DNA of 64,000 bases. Source: Niallia circulans. GTDB lineage: Bacteria; Bacillota; Bacilli; Bacillales; Cytobacillaceae. The first letter of the stretch is position 1; every line of letters starts with the position of its first letter. This document shows, piece by piece, positions 42,669 to 51,900 of this stretch. The notes under the pieces were generated by a model. The model was not told the DNA's origin and searched no databases. It saw only the letters and a program-made list of their open reading frames with translations. A program made the translations under genes and the position numbers. The stretch covers positions 1,240,001 through 1,304,000 of the forward strand of contig NZ_CP026031.1 in NCBI RefSeq assembly GCF_003726095.1, given 5' to 3'.

Positions 42669-43742
42669 GTGACAGATCAAACAATTACTGTGACTTTAGC
42701 AAAAGATAAAAAACCGAAACCAGATCCTTCTACATTAGTATTTGGTAAAGTATTTACAGACCATATGTTTATGATGGATTATACAGTAGACAAAGGTTGG
42801 CATGATGCTCAAATTTTGCCATATCAACCAATAACTTTAGATCCTGCTTCTGTTATTTTCCACTATGGCCAAGCAGTTTTTGAAGGCATGAAGGCATACT
42901 TAACGGAAGAAGGTAAAGTGCTATTATTCAGACCAAAGAAAAATATGGAGCGTTTAAATAAATCAAATGACAGACTTTGTATTCCAGAAATAGATGAAGA
43001 GTTTGCCCTAAATGCCTTAACACAATTAATTAATATTGATAGAGAGTGGATTCCGAAAGGGGAAGGTACTTCTTTATACATAAGACCATTTATCATTTCC
43101 ACACAGCCGTTCTTAGGAGTTGCTGCATCAATTAGCTATAAATTTATGATCATTTTATCTCCTGTTGGTTCGTATTATAAAGAAGGAGTTAAACCGGTTA
43201 AAATTTTTGTGGAAAATGAATATGTTCGTGCAGTTGCTGGTGGTACAGGATCTGCTAAAACTGCTGGAAACTATGCAGCAAGCTTAAAAGCGCAGCAAAT
43301 TGCAAATGAAAGAGGATATTCCCAAGTTCTTTGGCTAGATGGCGTAGAAAAGAAATATATTGAAGAAGTTGGAGCGATGAATGTTTTCTTTAAAATTAAT
43401 GGGGAAGTATATACCCCTGAATTAAATGGAAGCATACTAGAAGGGGTAACCAGAAGCAGTGTTATGGAGTTGCTGAAATATTGGAATATTCCTGTAACAG
43501 AAAGAAAAATAACTATTGCTGAAATCTTTGAAGCACATAAAAATGGTCAATTAGAAGAAGCATTTGGTACAGGAACAGCTGCTGTTATCTCCCCGATTGG
43601 TGAGTTCTTCTGGAACGAGGAAAAAATCGTTTTAAATAATGGAGAAACAGGGGAGTTAGCATCCAAATTATATAATACAATTACAGATATTCAAAATGGA
43701 AGACAAGAAGATCCATTTGGATGGGCTGTTGAAGTGAAATAA
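42669..43742 (+). CDS. ilvE: Branched-chain amino acid aminotransferase
   Basis: A 357-aa PLP-dependent fold-type IV transaminase interconverting Leu/Ile/Val and their 2-oxo acids with glutamate/2-oxoglutarate. Motifs are VFHYGQ-type FHYGQAVFEGMKAY, ATP-site-like AGGTGSAKTAGNYAAS, the PLP-lysine region VLWLDGVEKKYIEEVGAMN and SILEGVTRSSV. The GTG start at 42669 follows GATGAGGAGA. Long-form BCAT similar to B. subtilis YwaA/YbgE. No T-box or CodY site was identified by eye. Confidence 0.96.
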   Translation: MTDQTITVTLAKDKKPKPDPSTLVFGKVFTDHMFMMDYTVDKGWHDAQILPYQPITLDPASVIFHYGQAVFEGMKAYLTEEGKVLLFRPKKNMERLNKSNDRLCIPEIDEEFALNALTQLINIDREWIPKGEGTSLYIRPFIISTQPFLGVAASISYKFMIILSPVGSYYKEGVKPVKIFVENEYVRAVAGGTGSAKTAGNYAASLKAQQIANERGYSQVLWLDGVEKKYIEEVGAMNVFFKINGEVYTPELNGSILEGVTRSSVMELLKYWNIPVTERKITIAEIFEAHKNGQLEEAFGTGTAAVISPIGEFFWNEEKIVLNNGETGELASKLYNTITDIQNGRQEDPFGWAVEVK

Positions 43743-43775
43743 TTCCTTTTGCGAGGAAAATAAAGGAGTATCTTA

Positions 43776-44015
43776 ATGGTGAATAAAAGCCACACGCTAA
43801 ATTTTGGATGGAATTTAATAGCACATAAAGATTATAAACTTTTCTCTAATCAAAATGAATATGTTTTAATGGATTGGGATGGGGACGTTGTCTTATGTGT
43901 TTCTGTTCAAGACCATGAGATTGAAATCCTTCGTAGTAATTGGAATCTTCATTTTAAAGTAAATTTAGCTTTTAAAACAATCAAGGTGTTTAATGAGCCT
44001 GATGAAGAAGAATGA
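43776..44015 (+). CDS. Small hypothetical protein (79 aa)
   Basis: A 79-aa protein starting MVNKSHTLNFGWNLIAHKDY with RBS AAAGGAG, 33 bases after ilvE and probably cotranscribed. It is beta-rich with alternating aromatic residues (NEYVLMDWDGDVVLCVSVQ, NWNLHFKVNLAF) and an acidic C-terminus. No membrane segment. I do not recognise a family. Confidence 0.65.
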   Translation: MVNKSHTLNFGWNLIAHKDYKLFSNQNEYVLMDWDGDVVLCVSVQDHEIEILRSNWNLHFKVNLAFKTIKVFNEPDEEE

Positions 44016-44054
44016 ACCAGTAAATTTTTAAAAGAAGAATAACGGAAATCTTAA

Positions 44055-44102
44055 AAGAGATAAAGCTTCGATTTATAATCGAAGCTTTATCTCTTTTATA
44101 TG
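44055..44102. terminator. Bidirectional terminator
   Basis: AAGAGATAAAGCTTCGATT pairs with AATCGAAGCTTTATCTCTT, followed by T-rich sequence, between convergent genes. Confidence 0.93.
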
Positions 44103-44118
44103 CGAATAAAATAAATCA

Positions 44119-44946
44119 TTAAACAGATTTCGTAACCAAGGGTTCTAAAATAAACATATCGATTACCTTTGCTATACCATCGTTGTTATTTGTATCAGTT
44201 ACGTAATCTGCAAGCTGCTTTACATCATCTGGCGCATTGCCCATAGCAACTCCAAGGCCAGCAAATTCAATCATGGCAACATCGTTATAACTATCACCTA
44301 TTGCAATCACTTCTTCTCTAGAGATACCAAGTTTTTCAATAAGTATCGCTAAGCTTGTCCCTTTAGTAACACCTAATTCAGTAAATTCAAGGAAGTATGG
44401 CTTAGAGCGCATGACACTTAAATCATTAGCCAATTCTTTTTGTAGTCTTGCTTCTACCTCTTTAAGATAATTTTCTTCTTTCACCATTAATACTTTTACA
44501 ACAGGAGAAGAAACGGTCTGCTTAAAATCCGCAACTGTTTTTATCGGCAAGCCTGTAAGTTTTCCTTCGATTTCAGTAAAAGGATTATTTTCTTGCGTAA
44601 TAATTTCGTCATTCATATAAGTATGAATCCAAATGTTTTCTCTCTGGCTCAAATCAAATAGCTGGTGAACAGTTTCGGGAGAAAGTGTACTGCTGAATAA
44701 TTCTTCGTTTGTTTGACAGTTAGTTATTTTTGCTCCATTGAATGAAAGAATAAAACTGCCATATTCCGCAAGTCTTAATTCTTTTGCCGCGTCCAGCATT
44801 GCATATGTTGGTCTTCCAGAAGCGAGAACTACTTTTACACCTTTTTCTTGTGCAAGCATTAAAGCAGTTTTGGTTGCTTCTGAAATAATATGGTCATCTG
44901 TTAATAAAGTATCATCCATATCTAATACGATCATTTTATAGCTCAT
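44119..44946 (-). CDS. Cof-type HAD-superfamily phosphatase
   Basis: A 275-aa HAD hydrolase of the Cof (type IIB) group. It has motif I DMDDTLL (nucleophile Asp), motif II SGR, motif III Lys region (GVTKGTSLAILIEKLG) and motif IV IGDSYNDVAMIEFAG. The mid-sequence cap is typical of sugar-phosphate or flavin/PLP phosphatases; substrate unknown. The ATG at 44946 with AAAGGGG is preferred over the longer frame starting at 44964, whose start overlaps that ribosome binding site. Confidence 0.93.
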   Translation of the reverse strand: MSYKMIVLDMDDTLLTDDHIISEATKTALMLAQEKGVKVVLASGRPTYAMLDAAKELRLAEYGSFILSFNGAKITNCQTNEELFSSTLSPETVHQLFDLSQRENIWIHTYMNDEIITQENNPFTEIEGKLTGLPIKTVADFKQTVSSPVVKVLMVKEENYLKEVEARLQKELANDLSVMRSKPYFLEFTELGVTKGTSLAILIEKLGISREEVIAIGDSYNDVAMIEFAGLGVAMGNAPDDVKQLADYVTDTNNNDGIAKVIDMFILEPLVTKSV

Positions 44947-45209
44947 CTGTATTTCCCCTTTCATAACCTCTTTACAGAATACATGAAAATAGAGAAATAG
45001 CCAATATCAAATTGGTGATAAAAGAGCGAAACAAAACTTCGAATTTCACCATTTTATGTTTATAAATTTCTCTAGTGGGAAGTAATTAAATACAGTTACT
45101 AATTAGGAGTTAAATAAAAAAATAAAATGGAATAAATTACCTCAAAAAAGTATTTGAATTATCAGAATATTACTGCTATACTATAAAAAAGAACAAGGGG
45201 TTGATTCAA

Positions 45210-45413
45210 ATGGAAAAATATTTATTAAATGCACCAAAACAGTCTGTAGGAAATGTTGTGGATTCTTTATTTGCAGAAATGGTATTGGAAAAGGCCCTTT
45301 ATGACTTTCAAAAAGCTGCACTAAAAAAACAAATCGATGAAACATTAATTGCTGGTGACAAAGAATTATTTTATCGTTTAACAAAAGAATTAAATCAATT
45401 AACTGCAAAATAA
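45210..45413 (+). CDS. IDEAL domain protein
   Basis: A 67-aa helical protein with a C-terminal IDEAL-like motif. The segment LKKQIDETLIAGDKELFYRL (residues ~40-60) matches the I-D-x-A-L helix family found in small Bacillus proteins and in YpiB-type proteins. The ATG at 45210 sits 9 bases after AAGGGG; a TTG at 45201 overlaps the spacer. Role unknown; IDEAL modules are thought to mediate protein interactions. Confidence 0.82.
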   Translation: MEKYLLNAPKQSVGNVVDSLFAEMVLEKALYDFQKAALKKQIDETLIAGDKELFYRLTKELNQLTAK

Positions 45414-45445
45414 CTACCGTAAAATATATAATATACTCATATTCG

Positions 45446-45532
45446 CTATCCTTGAGGAGAAAAACCTCGCTATATTTCTGAGAAGAAATTCAAGCGAGGT
45501 TTTCGCCTGAAAAAGGATAGTTTTTTTATTCC
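45446..45532 (+). terminator. Multi-branched terminator-like structure
   Basis: The outer stem CTATCCTT/AAGGATAG encloses GAAAAACCTCGCT/AGCGAGGTTTTC, which encloses ATTTCT/AGAAAT. A T6 run follows. It probably ends the IDEAL gene transcript, with unusually elaborate nested pairing. Confidence 0.65.
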
Positions 45533-45556
45533 ATTACCTAATTTCAGAACAAATAA

Positions 45557-45591
45557 AAACTGCTGATAAACAATATGTTTATCAGCAGTTT
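45557..45591. terminator. Perfect 15-bp hairpin
   Basis: AAACTGCTGATAAAC pairs perfectly with GTTTATCAGCAGTTT around a 5-base loop. There is an A-rich 5' flank but no T run, so it may terminate a minus-strand transcript or be a repeat remnant. Confidence 0.6.
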
Positions 45592-46034
45592 AAGGGACAC
45601 TTAAGTGTGTCCTACGTATTGAGGCAATAAACTACGCTCCACATAGCGCAATAACGTTCATTGACTTATTCAATATAGCTCATCGCTTGATAAATATATC
45701 ACATATAAATGATGCTGACAAGCTTTTTAAAAGAATAGTAGTTTTATTGTCCAATTGAGCATACGGACTGCATTGTTTTCCGAAAAATTAGCATTGCTTT
45801 TGAACATGTTAAAAAACTGCCAATGGAGCTTATTAATTGTCACAAAACTAAATTAGATATTGATCGTCATTCCAAAATAGAAGAAAGAGTAGTATTAGTC
45901 TTTTCTGCTTTACATAAAAGCATTCTGCTATGTATCATTATTGCATATACATAAAATCTCTTCTATTTTAAACAAAATGATAAGACTTTTATAAATAAGG
46001 GTAAAATAGAAACAGAAAGAATGGGAGGAAGTTT
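45592..46034. other. Intergenic region with a short palindrome and possible gene debris
   Basis: GGACACTTAAGTGTGTCC (about 45595-45612) is a near-perfect palindrome. Bases about 45805-45952 stay open in one frame (HVKKLPMELINCHKTKLDID ... ending in a stop) with no start or ribosome binding site, possibly debris of a lost gene. The rest is the AT-rich upstream region of pepF. Confidence 0.35.
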
Positions 46035-47825
46035 ATGCAAACATATAAAACAAGGGAAGAAGTTGCTGATTGTGAAAAATGGAATTTACGTGATATATAC
46101 GAATCAGAGGCTGCGTGGGATAACGATTTAGAAGCGGTAAAAGAAAAAATAACGACTCTTTCAGGATTCAACGGAAAAATTACAAACGGAACAACCTTAT
46201 TAGCATATCTAACATTATCAGAGAAAGTTAGTTATTTATATAGGAAAGTCTACGCATATGGCATGCTTCTTTTAGACCTAGATACACGGAATACACATGC
46301 TCAAAGTCTTATTGAAAAAGCTCGGTTAGTAGGCCAAAAATATAGTAGTGCCACTGCCTTTTTTATGCCATATTTATTATCCTTAGATGAGCAGGAATTG
46401 AATACTTACATACAAGAAGAAGAGGGCTTAGCGTATTTTGAAAAAGATCTCTTGGAATCTTTCCGCTATAAAAAACATGTATTAAGCAAAGAGAAAGAAG
46501 AGGTACTATCTGAACTTGGAGAATCGTTATCTGTTCCTAGTAATGTGTTCGGTATGATAAATAATGCAGATATAACCTTTGGGGAAGTAACAACTGATAA
46601 TGGTGAAAAGATTGAATTAACAAGAGGAATGTATGCAAAAAGAATAGAAGATGAGGACCGAGATGTTAGAAAAGAAGCTTATTTGGCGTATTATAAGCCA
46701 TATATTGGTCTTAAGAACACAATTGCTGCGACCTTTAGCGCCGCCGTTAAAAACAATGTAAAAACAGCAAAACTTCGAAATTATCCTTCTGCTTTAGAAA
46801 AAAGTTTATTTGGTGATCAAGTACCTGTTGAGGTTTACGATAATTTAATTAGTACGACGAGAAAAAATTTACCTTATATGGATGACTATATGAATTTTCG
46901 TAAGAAACGGCTGCAACTTGATGAACTTCATGCTTATGACTTAAGCGTTCCACTAGTTGGCGAGGCCGCTAAAGAAGAGATCAGCTATGATGATGCTTTT
47001 CAGATTATGCTGGAGGCGCTGAAGCCTCTTGGTGAAGAATATTTAAGTGTGTTAAAAACATTTAAAGAAAAACGATATATAGATGTACGTGAAACTCCTG
47101 GGAAACGTTCAGGTGCTTACAATTTAGGCTTATATGGCGTCCATCCGTATATTTTACTGAACCATCGAGATGATTTAGATAGCTTATTCACCTTAGCTCA
47201 CGAATGCGGACATGGTATGCACTCTTATTTTAGTAGTAAGCATCAGCCGCAAATAAGTGCAGGATATAGTATTTTTGTTGCGGAAGTAGCATCTACTGTT
47301 AATGAAGTCTTATTAATTCGTCATTTGTTAAAAACAGAAGATGACGAAACAAAACGCGAGCATTTATTGCATCATTTTATTGATAGCTTTAAAGGAACCT
47401 TCTTTACACAAGTTATGTTTGGTGAGTTTGAAAAAGCGGTTCATGAACAAGCAGAAAAAGGGTTGCCACTGTCTTTGGATTTTTTCAATCAAACCTATGA
47501 AGAATTATTTAAAGCATACAATGGCAGTGCTTTAGTAATAGACGAACAAGTGAAATATGGATGGGCAAGAATTCCGCATTTCTATCGTCCATTTTATGTA
47601 TATAAATATGCGACTGGCTTTGCTTCTGCGATTAATATTGCTGATAAACTTCTCGAAGGAAAGAAAGAAGATGTAGAGAACTATTTAGAGTTTTTAAAAA
47701 GCGGAAGTTCGGATTATCCTCTTGAACTTCTAAAGAAAACCGGTGTCGATTTGACCAGTCCTGAACCAATTAATCATGCATTAACAATTTTTCATTCTTT
47801 AGTGAAGGAAGTATTAAAAAAATAA
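46035..47825 (+). CDS. pepF: Oligoendopeptidase F (M3 family)
   Basis: A 596-aa cytoplasmic zinc metallopeptidase cleaving short oligopeptides. The catalytic HExxH-type motif is HECGHGMH, with the downstream Glu ligand in EVASTVNE. Other family blocks are GLYGVHPYILLNH and YKYATGFASA. The length matches PepF (about 600 aa). RBS GGGAGGAAG. Monocistronic, ending in its own terminator. Confidence 0.96.
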   Translation: MQTYKTREEVADCEKWNLRDIYESEAAWDNDLEAVKEKITTLSGFNGKITNGTTLLAYLTLSEKVSYLYRKVYAYGMLLLDLDTRNTHAQSLIEKARLVGQKYSSATAFFMPYLLSLDEQELNTYIQEEEGLAYFEKDLLESFRYKKHVLSKEKEEVLSELGESLSVPSNVFGMINNADITFGEVTTDNGEKIELTRGMYAKRIEDEDRDVRKEAYLAYYKPYIGLKNTIAATFSAAVKNNVKTAKLRNYPSALEKSLFGDQVPVEVYDNLISTTRKNLPYMDDYMNFRKKRLQLDELHAYDLSVPLVGEAAKEEISYDDAFQIMLEALKPLGEEYLSVLKTFKEKRYIDVRETPGKRSGAYNLGLYGVHPYILLNHRDDLDSLFTLAHECGHGMHSYFSSKHQPQISAGYSIFVAEVASTVNEVLLIRHLLKTEDDETKREHLLHHFIDSFKGTFFTQVMFGEFEKAVHEQAEKGLPLSLDFFNQTYEELFKAYNGSALVIDEQVKYGWARIPHFYRPFYVYKYATGFASAINIADKLLEGKKEDVENYLEFLKSGSSDYPLELLKKTGVDLTSPEPINHALTIFHSLVKEVLKK

Positions 47826-47846
47826 AAAAGTTTTCACAAAAAAATA

Positions 47847-47887
47847 AGGGTCCATTGCCTTTTGCAAAGGTGTGGCCCTTATTGCTT
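47847..47887. terminator. Bidirectional terminator between pepF and gltC
   Basis: AAGGGTCCA (47847-47855) pairs with TGGCCCTT (47873-47880), with inner CCTTTTGCAAAGG hairpin. Confidence 0.8.
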
Positions 47888-47892
47888 CTTTG

Positions 47893-48795
47893 TTACTGAT
47901 ATTTTTCTAGAATCGTGAAAAAGTCGATGATAAATCGACGAAATGTTTGTACAGATGGTGGCAATTCTCGATTACTTGGTACGATGATACCAACTGTACG
48001 ACTAATAATTGGATCCTCAATAGGAACCTTCACTGTAAATTTGGGAACAGTATCATAAAATGTACTCTCTGGAAGAAGAGTTACACCCATTCCTGCGGAA
48101 ACTAACCCTTTGATTGCATCTAAATCCTCCCCCTCAGCATTAATATTAGGTAAAAATCCTTCTTGTTTACATGCATCAATCGCGATTTTTTGCAATATAT
48201 ATCCTTCGGGAAATAAAACAAATTCATCATTTCGCAGATCCCGTAAGCGTAGTGATTTTCTTTCACTCAAAATATGATTGCTTGGTAATAGTGCGAAGAT
48301 TTTCTCTGTAAATAGAATATTTCCTGTTAATAAGAAGTCATCTGTTGGTACAGGTCCTAAAAATGCTAAATCTATATCTCTATTTTTTACACCTTCGGTT
48401 AAAAAGTGATAAGAGCCTTGCCTTAATTGAAACTTTACATGTGGATGCTTTTCTTTAAATGCTGATATGACAGTAGGCAGTAAGTGGCTTGCAAGACTAG
48501 TTGGAAAGCCAATTTTAATCGAACCTCTTTCTGGGTCCAGATAGGCATTAACTTGTTCTACAGCTCGATCAACTGATTTCAGGATTGATTGGGAGTGGGT
48601 TAAAAAAATTTTTCCAATTGGAGTTAATTTAACATTTCTTCCTTCTCGTTCAAATAATTGAACACCTAATTCATCCTCCAAATTTGCAATTTGACGACTA
48701 ACAGCAGATTGAGCAACATGAAGATGCTCAGCAGCTTCTGAGACGTGCTCTCTTTCAGCTACTTCAATAAAGTATTTTAGTTGTCTAAGTTCCAT
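47893..48795 (-). CDS. gltC: LysR-family activator of glutamate synthase
   Basis: A 300-aa LysR-type regulator with an N-terminal winged HTH (MELRQLKYFIEVAEREHVSE, AVSRQIANLEDELGVQLFER) and a C-terminal effector domain (about 90-295). It is transcribed divergently from gltA across a 139-base gap, exactly as in B. subtilis, where GltC activates gltAB and represses itself in response to 2-oxoglutarate and glutamate. The GEDLDAIKGLVSAGMGVTLL block belongs to the ligand-binding domain. Confidence 0.95.
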   Translation of the reverse strand: MELRQLKYFIEVAEREHVSEAAEHLHVAQSAVSRQIANLEDELGVQLFEREGRNVKLTPIGKIFLTHSQSILKSVDRAVEQVNAYLDPERGSIKIGFPTSLASHLLPTVISAFKEKHPHVKFQLRQGSYHFLTEGVKNRDIDLAFLGPVPTDDFLLTGNILFTEKIFALLPSNHILSERKSLRLRDLRNDEFVLFPEGYILQKIAIDACKQEGFLPNINAEGEDLDAIKGLVSAGMGVTLLPESTFYDTVPKFTVKVPIEDPIISRTVGIIVPSNRELPPSVQTFRRFIIDFFTILEKYQ

Positions 48796-48827
48796 TTTTA
48801 CCGACCTTCTTTATAATAATCTCTTTT

Positions 48828-48882
48828 TTAGATTAGTTCTATCTAAATGATATATTGTACATATGAATTTGTATAGTATAAT
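48828..48882 (+). promoter_or_regulatory. gltA promoter with GltC-type dyad
   Basis: TTAGAT-N7-ATCTAA (48828-48846) is a perfect LysR-style dyad, followed by TTGTAC (48855-48860), 16 bases, TATAAT (48877-48882). With a start near 48889 the dyad centre is at about -52, between the two GltC boxes known in B. subtilis. Confidence 0.7.
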
Positions 48883-48934
48883 TAAATTATCTGAATAAAA
48901 AAATTTGTTAGAAAATCTGACAGGGGTGGTTGAA

Positions 48935-51900
48935 ATGACGTACAACCAAATGGAAAAGGCACAGGGCTTATATAGACCGGAATTTGAACATGATGCATGT
49001 GGAATCGGACTGTACGCTCATATAAAAGGGGAAGCGACGCATGACATTGTGAAAAAAGGTTTAAGTATGCTTTGTAAATTGGATCATCGCGGCGGTCAAG
49101 GGAGCGATCCTTTAACAGGAGACGGAGCTGGATTAATGGTTCAAATACCTGATACCTTTTTTCGAAAAGAACTTAAGGAATTCAATCTTCCCGAAAGCGG
49201 AAAATACGCAGTAGGAATGATCTTTTTTTCTAAAGATGATCCTCACAGAGAAATAATCGAAGCAAAAATTAACGAATATATTAAAGAAATGGGTCAAGAA
49301 CTTATTGGCTGGAGAACTGCACCAACAGATTTCAGAAAAATCGGAAAAGTCGCACAAGGAAGTTGTCCGATTGTCCGCCAAGTATTCATTCAATCAAGCA
49401 TAGAAAACAAAGATAAATTAGCTTTTGAGCGAAAATTATATATTATCCGTAAACTTGCTGAAAATTGGGGAAGAGCAGAAGAAAAAGAATTTTATTTCGC
49501 AAGTTTGTCATCTAGCACCATTGTTTATAAAGGACTTCTCACATCAGACCAAGTCGAAAGCTTTTATTTAGATGTGCAGGATCCGGCTTTTGTATCCGCG
49601 TTTGCTATTGTTCATTCCCGCTTTAGCACAAATACTTTTCCTAGCTGGGAAAGAGCACATCCAAACCGTTACTTAATTCATAACGGAGAAATTAATACTT
49701 TACGAGGAAATTTCAACTGGATGAAAGCAAGAGAGCAGCAATTTGTATCAGAAGTTTTTGGAGAGGATTTGCAAAAGGTACTGCCGATATTAGATGCAAA
49801 TGGTAGTGATTCTTCTGTATTCGATAATGCACTTGAATTCTTTATCCTCTCTGGACGCACACCTGCTCATGCAGCTATGATGATGATCCCAGAGCCTTGG
49901 ACTGAGAATCCCCATATTTCAAAGGCGAAAAGAGATTTTTATGAATATCATAGTAGCTTAATGGAACCATGGGATGGCCCTATGGCAATCACTTTTACGG
50001 ACGGTAAACAAATCGGTGCTATATTGGATCGTAATGGTTTGCGTCCAGCAAGATATTATGTAACGAAAGATAATTATATTGTTTTTTCTTCAGAAGTGGG
50101 AGTTGTTCCAGTCGAAGAAGAGAATATTCTTTATAAAGAGCGTTTAAGTCCTGGGAAAATGCTATTAATTGATCTTGAAGAAGGTCGTATTGTTTCAGAC
50201 GAGGAATTAAAAAATACCATTGCTTCGGCACATCCTTATGATGAGTGGTTAGATGAAGTTATTCGACTAGAGGAGAATGTAGAAGAAAAAGCAGAAGACT
50301 TTACGGATTTACTTGCAAGGCAGAAAGCATTTGGCTATACGTATGAAGATGTCCAAAAAAATCTACTTCCAGTTGTTTTGGAGGGCAAAGACCCGATTGG
50401 ATCGATGGGAAATGATACGCCGCTTGCTGTCTTGTCTAATAAGCCGCAATCTTTATTTAATTATTTTAAACAGCTATTTGCACAAGTAACTAATCCGCCA
50501 ATTGATGCTATTCGGGAACATTTGGTTACATCTACTTTAACTTGGTTAGGTGCTGAAGGTGATTTGTTACATCCTGATGCAAGTAATTGTCATAGAATCC
50601 AATTGAAAACACCAATATTATCAAATAGTGATGTAGAACAATTACGATCTCATACATTTACTGAATTTACAGCCCGAACACTAGATAGTTTGTTTACAGA
50701 TGATTTAGAAAGCAGTTTAAATCAGCTCATGCAAAAGGCAGAAGAAGCAATTGCACAAGGTGTGTCCTTGCTTATTCTTTCAGACCGTGCAATGAAACGA
50801 GAAGAAAAAGCGATTCCCGTTTTATTAGCTGTCAGTGCTTTACATCAGGATTTAATTAAAAAAGGTCTGCGGACGAAAGCAAGTATTATCGTAGAATCTG
50901 GTGAAGTAAGAGAGGTTCATCATTTTGCAAGTTTAATAGGCTTTGGAGCCGATGCAATTAATCCCTATTTAGTATACGCAACCTACAATCAAGCAATCAA
51001 AGATGGGATGCTGTCCCTTTCCTATGAAGAGGCGGTAACAAGATATAATACAGTCATTACAGAAGGTGTTGTAAAAGTAATGTCTAAAATGGGTATATCT
51101 ACTGTCCAAAGCTACCGAGGAGCTCAAATTTTTGAAGCTGTCGGTATCGGCGAAGAAGTTATCGACCGTTATTTTACTGGTACTGTTTCACAGCTTGGCG
51201 GTATTGGATTAGATATAATTGCCGAAGAAGCAACGAAAAGACATGAATGGGGTTATCAAGATGGGATGGACGAAACATTAGATTCGGGGAGCGATTTTCA
51301 ATGGAGAAAAGGCGGGGAACATCACGCTTTTAATCCGAAAACAATCCACACCTTACAATGGGCATGCCGCAAAGGAGATTATTCCTTATTTAAACAGTTT
51401 TCTGAGGCTGCAAATGAAGAAAGCATGAGTTTTTTACGAAATTTATTTGCGTTTGATTCAGCACGACAGCCTATCGATATGAAGGAAGTGGAATCAGTAG
51501 AATCTATCGTAAAACGATTTAAGACTGGTGCAATGTCCTTCGGTTCTTTAAGTAAAGAAGCACATGAAACATTAGCAATTGCCATGAATAGATTAGGTGC
51601 CAGCAGTAACAGTGGGGAAGGCGGAGAAGATCCTTCTCGATATATGATAGATGAAAATGGCGATAACAGAAGAAGTAATATTAAGCAGATAGCTTCTGGA
51701 CGTTTTGGGGTTAAGAGCCATTATTTAATAAACGCAAAAGAATTGCAAATTAAAATGGCTCAAGGAGCAAAGCCCGGTGAAGGAGGTCAATTGCCAGGGA
51801 ATAAAGTATATCCGTGGGTTGCTGAAGTTCGCGGTTCTACACCAGGCGTTGGATTAATTTCCCCACCCCCGCATCACGATATTTATTCTATCGAGGATTT

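Noticed and set aside
45805..45952. Small ORF or gene fragment
   Set aside because: Open for about 49 codons but without start codon, ribosome binding site or recognisable motif; kept only as possible debris.
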